DNA of 36,535 nucleotides from Nitrospirota bacterium (GTDB lineage: Bacteria > Nitrospirota > Nitrospiria > Nitrospirales > Nitrospiraceae), in NCBI GenBank assembly GCA_016200355.1, contig JACQEY010000239.1, positions 1-36,535 of the forward strand, given 5' to 3'. The notes under the pieces are model-generated. The model saw only the letters and a list, made by a program, of their open reading frames with translations, was not told the origin of the DNA and ran no database searches. The position numbers were made by a program, and so were the translations under genes. Of the stretch, positions 33,625-36,535 are shown piece after piece (the first letter of the stretch is position 1; the number at the start of each line of letters is the position of its first letter).

Positions 33625-33918
33625 ATGGCCGTCGCATACAAGAAAGATGAAATACTCAGCGCTTCCAAAGTAGCGCGTTCCTTCGGACAGGTATTGGCTG
33701 ATCTAAGCGGTAAACGCCGCCGCCGCGTGGCGGTCGTCAAGAACAACCACTTGGAGGCGATTCTCCTCCCCATTGAGGACTACGAAACGATGGCGGAGGC
33801 CCTTGCCATTCTGGAACATCTTGAGATCTATCGTCTCGTACAGGAACGGAAAGGCAAGAAACGTCCCAACACCATTAGCCTCGATGCCTTGCTGAAGGAA
33901 CAACGCCTTGCCGTATAG
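33625..33918 (+). CDS. Phd/YefM-like antitoxin
   Basis: The 97-residue product (MAVAYKKDEILSASKVARSFGQVLADL) has the N-terminal Phd/YefM DNA-binding fold, then an acidic C-terminal helix (LEHLEIYRLVQERKGKKRPN) likely to bind the toxin. A gaggtg site precedes the ATG; the ORF track start at 33613 is less likely. Its end overlaps the toxin start by 11 bp, so the two are coupled. Confidence 0.9.
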   Translation: MAVAYKKDEILSASKVARSFGQVLADLSGKRRRRVAVVKNNHLEAILLPIEDYETMAEALAILEHLEIYRLVQERKGKKRPNTISLDALLKEQRLAV

Positions 33919-34216
33919 AGTCACCCTTACGGCGGAGGCTGCCGACGACTTTCGGCACCTCGATGGTTCCCTGAAAAAACAGGTCGCCAAGCAGCTTAAA
34001 AAGCTCGAAACGTCTCCCCTTCTCGGCGAGCACTTGGGAAATAGGGCAGGTCTCGACCTCACAGGCTATTACAAGCTCTATGCGGCAAAGAAGGGGGTCA
34101 GAATCGTCTACCGCATCATTGAACAGAACATAATTGTGGAAGTGGTGGCGATCGGGAAACGTGAGGACATGAGCGTCTACCAAACCTCGCTCAAGCGAAT
34201 CAGCTCAACATCCTGA
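33908..34216 (+). CDS. RelE/ParE-like toxin
   Basis: The 102-residue product starts at TTG 33908 inside the antitoxin gene. It shows the RelE/ParE fold: VTLTAEAADDFRHLDGSLKKQ, LDLTGYYKLYAAKKGVRIVYRI and VVAIGKRED. The Lys/Arg residues in the YYKLYAAKKGVRIVYRI strand are those that often act in RelE mRNA cleavage, but ParE-type gyrase action cannot be excluded. It is intact and fully paired with its antitoxin. Confidence 0.88.
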   Translation: MPYRVTLTAEAADDFRHLDGSLKKQVAKQLKKLETSPLLGEHLGNRAGLDLTGYYKLYAAKKGVRIVYRIIEQNIIVEVVAIGKREDMSVYQTSLKRISSTS

Positions 34217-34236
34217 TTAATCACCCTCAGCCAGGC

Positions 34237-34258
34237 AAGACAGATCCGCATCTGTCTT
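34237..34258. terminator. Hairpin AAGACAGAT-CCGC-ATCTGTCTT, possible end of the RelE transcript
   Basis: A perfect 9-bp stem with a CCGC loop lies 20 bases after the RelE stop. It is only moderately GC-rich and is followed by aacg, not by a T tract, so it may be a weak terminator, an RNA stability hairpin or a protein-binding palindrome. Confidence 0.4.
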
Positions 34259-34396
34259 AACGATGCGTTGGCGCGCATTGCCGCGACTGGTGATGTGGTA
34301 GATCGCGTGGAAAATTCAATTCGCAGCGGACGGGCCATGGTGGGATAGTCCACCGATGAGCATGTCGTTTTGTAAGACCCACCTGGTGGCGCAGTA

Positions 34397-34411
34397 TCAA
34401 GTCAAGCAACG
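34397..34411 (+). repeat. 15-bp core repeat, copy 3
   Basis: This copy of TCAAGTCAAGCAACG lies between the RelE gene and hsdM. It shares the 4 bases before the core (AGTA) with copy 1, giving a 19-base identity. The downstream flank (ccccaggtgatcc) differs from those of the other copies after about 6 bases. Confidence 0.8.
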
Positions 34412-34574
34412 CCCCAGGTGATCCACCCAAAAGCCTTCTTTCCATGCTAATCCCAGCAGGATTGAACGCGAGTGCCAGGGAGGAATGGGTCCATCTCTAG
34501 GGCAAACTCGCTCCCAAGTTGGGGTGCTTTCCCATGGGGAAAGGGGTATTCTGCAGCGGTCTATTGGATTGCTC

Positions 34575-36512
34575 ATGGAAAATATCGAAGCTATCGAAAA
34601 GCGTCTCTGGTCTAGCGCCGACAATCTTCGCGCGAACAGCAACTACGCCAGCAACGAATACTTCCTGCCCGTTATGGGCCTCATCTTCCTGCGCCATGCC
34701 TATAGCCGATATCTAGCGGTTAAGGACAAGCTTGAAGCGAATCTCCCCAAGCGCGGTGGCAAGCCGCGTTCCCTGGCCAAAGAAGATTTCTCGGGCAAAG
34801 GTGCAATCTATCTCAGCCCAGAATCGCAGTTTGACTATTTGGTTGAGCTGCGAGATGCAGACGACCGTGCGGCTGCGATCATCCATGCCATGGAGACGAT
34901 TGAGAAGAGCTACGAAACCCTCAAAGGGGTGCTCCCCAAGGCAGAATATCGAGAGCTGGACAATGATGTTATCGGTCAGCTCCTACGCACGTTCAACGAT
35001 CCAGCTCTGAAGAGCGCCTCGGGCGATGTATTTGGTCGCATCTACGAATACTTCCTCACAGGCTTTGCCGACCAAAAGGCCCATGACAACGGTGAGTTCT
35101 TTACGCCGGTGTCGCTGGTGCAGATGATCGTAAACGTCATCGAGCCGGACCATGGCACAGTGTTGGATCCGGCCTGTGGTTCAGGTGGCATGTTTGTTCA
35201 GAGCGCTCATTTCGTCGAACGTCTGCACCACAATCCAACCGAAGAGCTGACCTTCTTTGGAATGGAGAAAAATGCCACAACGATTCGCCTTGCAAAGATG
35301 AATCTGGCCGTGCATGGCTTGGAAGGAAACATCCAAAAGGCGATCACATACTACGATTGGGAAACCCATGAATTAGTGGGCAAGGCCGACTTCGTCATGG
35401 CTAATCCGCCATTCAACGTGGATGAGGTAGATGCGGAGAAGATCAAGAATGATCTGCGCTTGCCGTTCGGTCTACCCGGTGTGAATAAGGCCAAGAAGGT
35501 CTCCAACGGCAACTACCTCTGGATTTCCTATTTCCATTCGTACCTAGGAGCAAAAGGCAGAGCAGGGTTCGTCATGTCCTCGCAGGCCAGTAGTGCGGGC
35601 CATGGGGAGGCTGAAGTCCGCCGCAAGCTCATCGAGACTGGCGACGTGGATGTGATGATCGCCATTCGCTCAAATTTCTTCTACACCCGCACCGTCCCCT
35701 GCGAACTGTGGCATTTCGACAGAGGGAAACCTGTCGGCCGCCGAGATCAGGTACTGATGCTTGATGCCCGCAACGTTTACCGGAAAGTCACACGGAAGAT
35801 TTATGATTTCTCTCCCGAACAGTTAGCCAACCTCTCGGCGATCGTGTGGCTCTATCGTGGCGAAGCAGGCCGCTTCGTTGACATAGTCCAACGCTACCTC
35901 GGCCGTACACTCATCGAAGCGGTTAAGCTCACTGAGCTGGTCATGACGTTCCATAAAGCCTATGACGCTATGGCCGATGCGACAATACCTTTCCTCAGAG
36001 CCGTTCACAAGAACCCAACGCTGAATGATCTGGCAAAAGAACGAGAAGATGCAGCCAAGGCGTGTTTCCAGGAACTTGAAGTATGGATTGCCCGCATCGC
36101 CAAGGATTGGAAGAAACCTTGTGAACAGAAGCTCGCTGCCCAGAAAAAACGGACTACGGAGCTTGATGCATTGGCTACGGCCTGTCGGGACCTCGTCAAG
36201 GATGTGGATCTTGTTTGCAAGCTCGCGGCGCGATTGGTGGATACCGCTGAGAAGGACGCTGGGGCACGGGAACAAGAAGCTTGGGACGGCCGCTTAATCA
36301 ATCGTCTCGAAAAAGAGTTAGACGCTCACCGTAAAGAGTTGGTCGAACAGCTCAAACAGACTGCCTATTTCCAACGACAGGCCCATTGGCTCCTCTCGCG
36401 CTTCCCTGACGCGAAGCTCGTACCGGTGCCAGGGCTTTGCAAAGTTGTCACACGCGCCGTGATCAAGGCAGCTGACTGGGTTCTACCCCGATATCACGGA
36501 CGGTTGAGTTAA
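34575..36512 (+). CDS. hsdM: Type I restriction-modification methyltransferase subunit
   Basis: HsdM methylates adenine N6 in the recognition site set by HsdS. The 645-residue protein begins with the HsdM N-terminal helical domain (MENIEAIEKRLWSSADNLRAN), then the N6-adenine methyltransferase core: GEFFTPVSLVQMIV, motif I DPACGSGGMF (residues 198-207), and motif IV NPPF (277-280). After residue about 440 an extra helical, Glu/Lys-rich region of some 200 residues follows; this long form occurs in a subset of HsdM proteins. I start at ATG 34575; the ORF track starts 30 codons earlier in non-coding sequence. hsdS and hsdR are expected beyond the right edge. Confidence 0.9.
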   Translation: MENIEAIEKRLWSSADNLRANSNYASNEYFLPVMGLIFLRHAYSRYLAVKDKLEANLPKRGGKPRSLAKEDFSGKGAIYLSPESQFDYLVELRDADDRAAAIIHAMETIEKSYETLKGVLPKAEYRELDNDVIGQLLRTFNDPALKSASGDVFGRIYEYFLTGFADQKAHDNGEFFTPVSLVQMIVNVIEPDHGTVLDPACGSGGMFVQSAHFVERLHHNPTEELTFFGMEKNATTIRLAKMNLAVHGLEGNIQKAITYYDWETHELVGKADFVMANPPFNVDEVDAEKIKNDLRLPFGLPGVNKAKKVSNGNYLWISYFHSYLGAKGRAGFVMSSQASSAGHGEAEVRRKLIETGDVDVMIAIRSNFFYTRTVPCELWHFDRGKPVGRRDQVLMLDARNVYRKVTRKIYDFSPEQLANLSAIVWLYRGEAGRFVDIVQRYLGRTLIEAVKLTELVMTFHKAYDAMADATIPFLRAVHKNPTLNDLAKEREDAAKACFQELEVWIARIAKDWKKPCEQKLAAQKKRTTELDALATACRDLVKDVDLVCKLAARLVDTAEKDAGAREQEAWDGRLINRLEKELDAHRKELVEQLKQTAYFQRQAHWLLSRFPDAKLVPVPGLCKVVTRAVIKAADWVLPRYHGRLS

Positions 36513-36535
36513 GAGTCGGTCTGCTTGTTGCTGCA

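Larger units (their letters stand above)
34217..34574. other. 358-bp gap between RelE and hsdM
   Basis: No complete gene is seen. The stretch holds a hairpin (34237-34258), the third core repeat (34397-34411) and a short open frame (DALARIAATGDVVDRVEN, near 34263-34316) that could be the remnant of another small module gene; it has no start and ends at TAG near 34347. The frame from 34485 is open into hsdM, but I place the hsdM start at 34575. Confidence 0.4.

Noticed and set aside
32728-34416. The repeats as integron attC sites
   Set aside because: Toxin-antitoxin modules in a row suggested integron cassettes, but I find no GTTRRRY/RYYYAAC pairs or attC-type folding near the repeats, and no integrase is visible.

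Overview
The window looks like bacterial chromosome from a Nitrospira-type organism (phylum Nitrospirota). This is inference: moderately high GC, lysine made through LL-diaminopimelate aminotransferase (DapL), an arginine block running straight into lysine genes, and dispersed short repeats (tagcaggatgctgaaaaa-type ends and ttggt-type simple repeats) that I associate with Nitrospira. No database search was run.

Layout. 1-1780: a DUF1579-like gene tail, an ABM-domain protein, an apparently exported methyltransferase and a VOC protein, bracketed by two copies of a 26-bp direct repeat. 2044-6774: envelope and hypothetical genes (seven-repeat propeller lipoprotein, small lipoprotein, membrane protein, PmtA-like methyltransferase), with intergenic pentamer inverted repeats. 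7075-10752: GATase1-like amidotransferase, dapL, folK, panC. 10714-18559 (mostly minus): zinc-ribbon PilZ protein, MazG-like hydrolase, rmuC, a phosphotransferase with rifampin-phosphotransferase architecture, glycerate 2-kinase and a lytic transglycosylase. 18676-21358: family 5-type uracil-DNA glycosylase, transaldolase-like protein, and several very small proteins.

21552-31836 (minus) is the metabolic core. Read in transcription order it is argD-argF-argG-argH-small lipoprotein, then a gap holding an inverted repeat, then a B12-binding radical SAM protein-lysA-dapA-dapB. Many junctions overlap (ATGA, TGATG, or 8 bp), so translation is probably coupled. The radical SAM gene overlaps lysA and carries a C-terminal STAS-like domain. 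With dapL at 8037, the window encodes much of the DapL route to lysine.

32632-36535 is an accessory region: a DUF433/DUF5615 module whose putative toxin is interrupted by an in-frame TGA, an intact Phd/RelE-like module with a good promoter and operator palindrome, and a type I restriction-modification hsdM that runs almost to the window edge. Three direct copies of a 15-bp core (TCAAGTCAAGCAACG) separate these modules. It looks like a defence/toxin-antitoxin island assembled module by module.

The most interesting unexplained items are the radical SAM-STAS protein in the lysine operon, the repeat-delimited toxin-antitoxin modules with one broken toxin, and two roughly 220-bp MITE-like elements. 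One abuts the dapL ribosome binding site; the other supplies the stop codon of the glycerate kinase.
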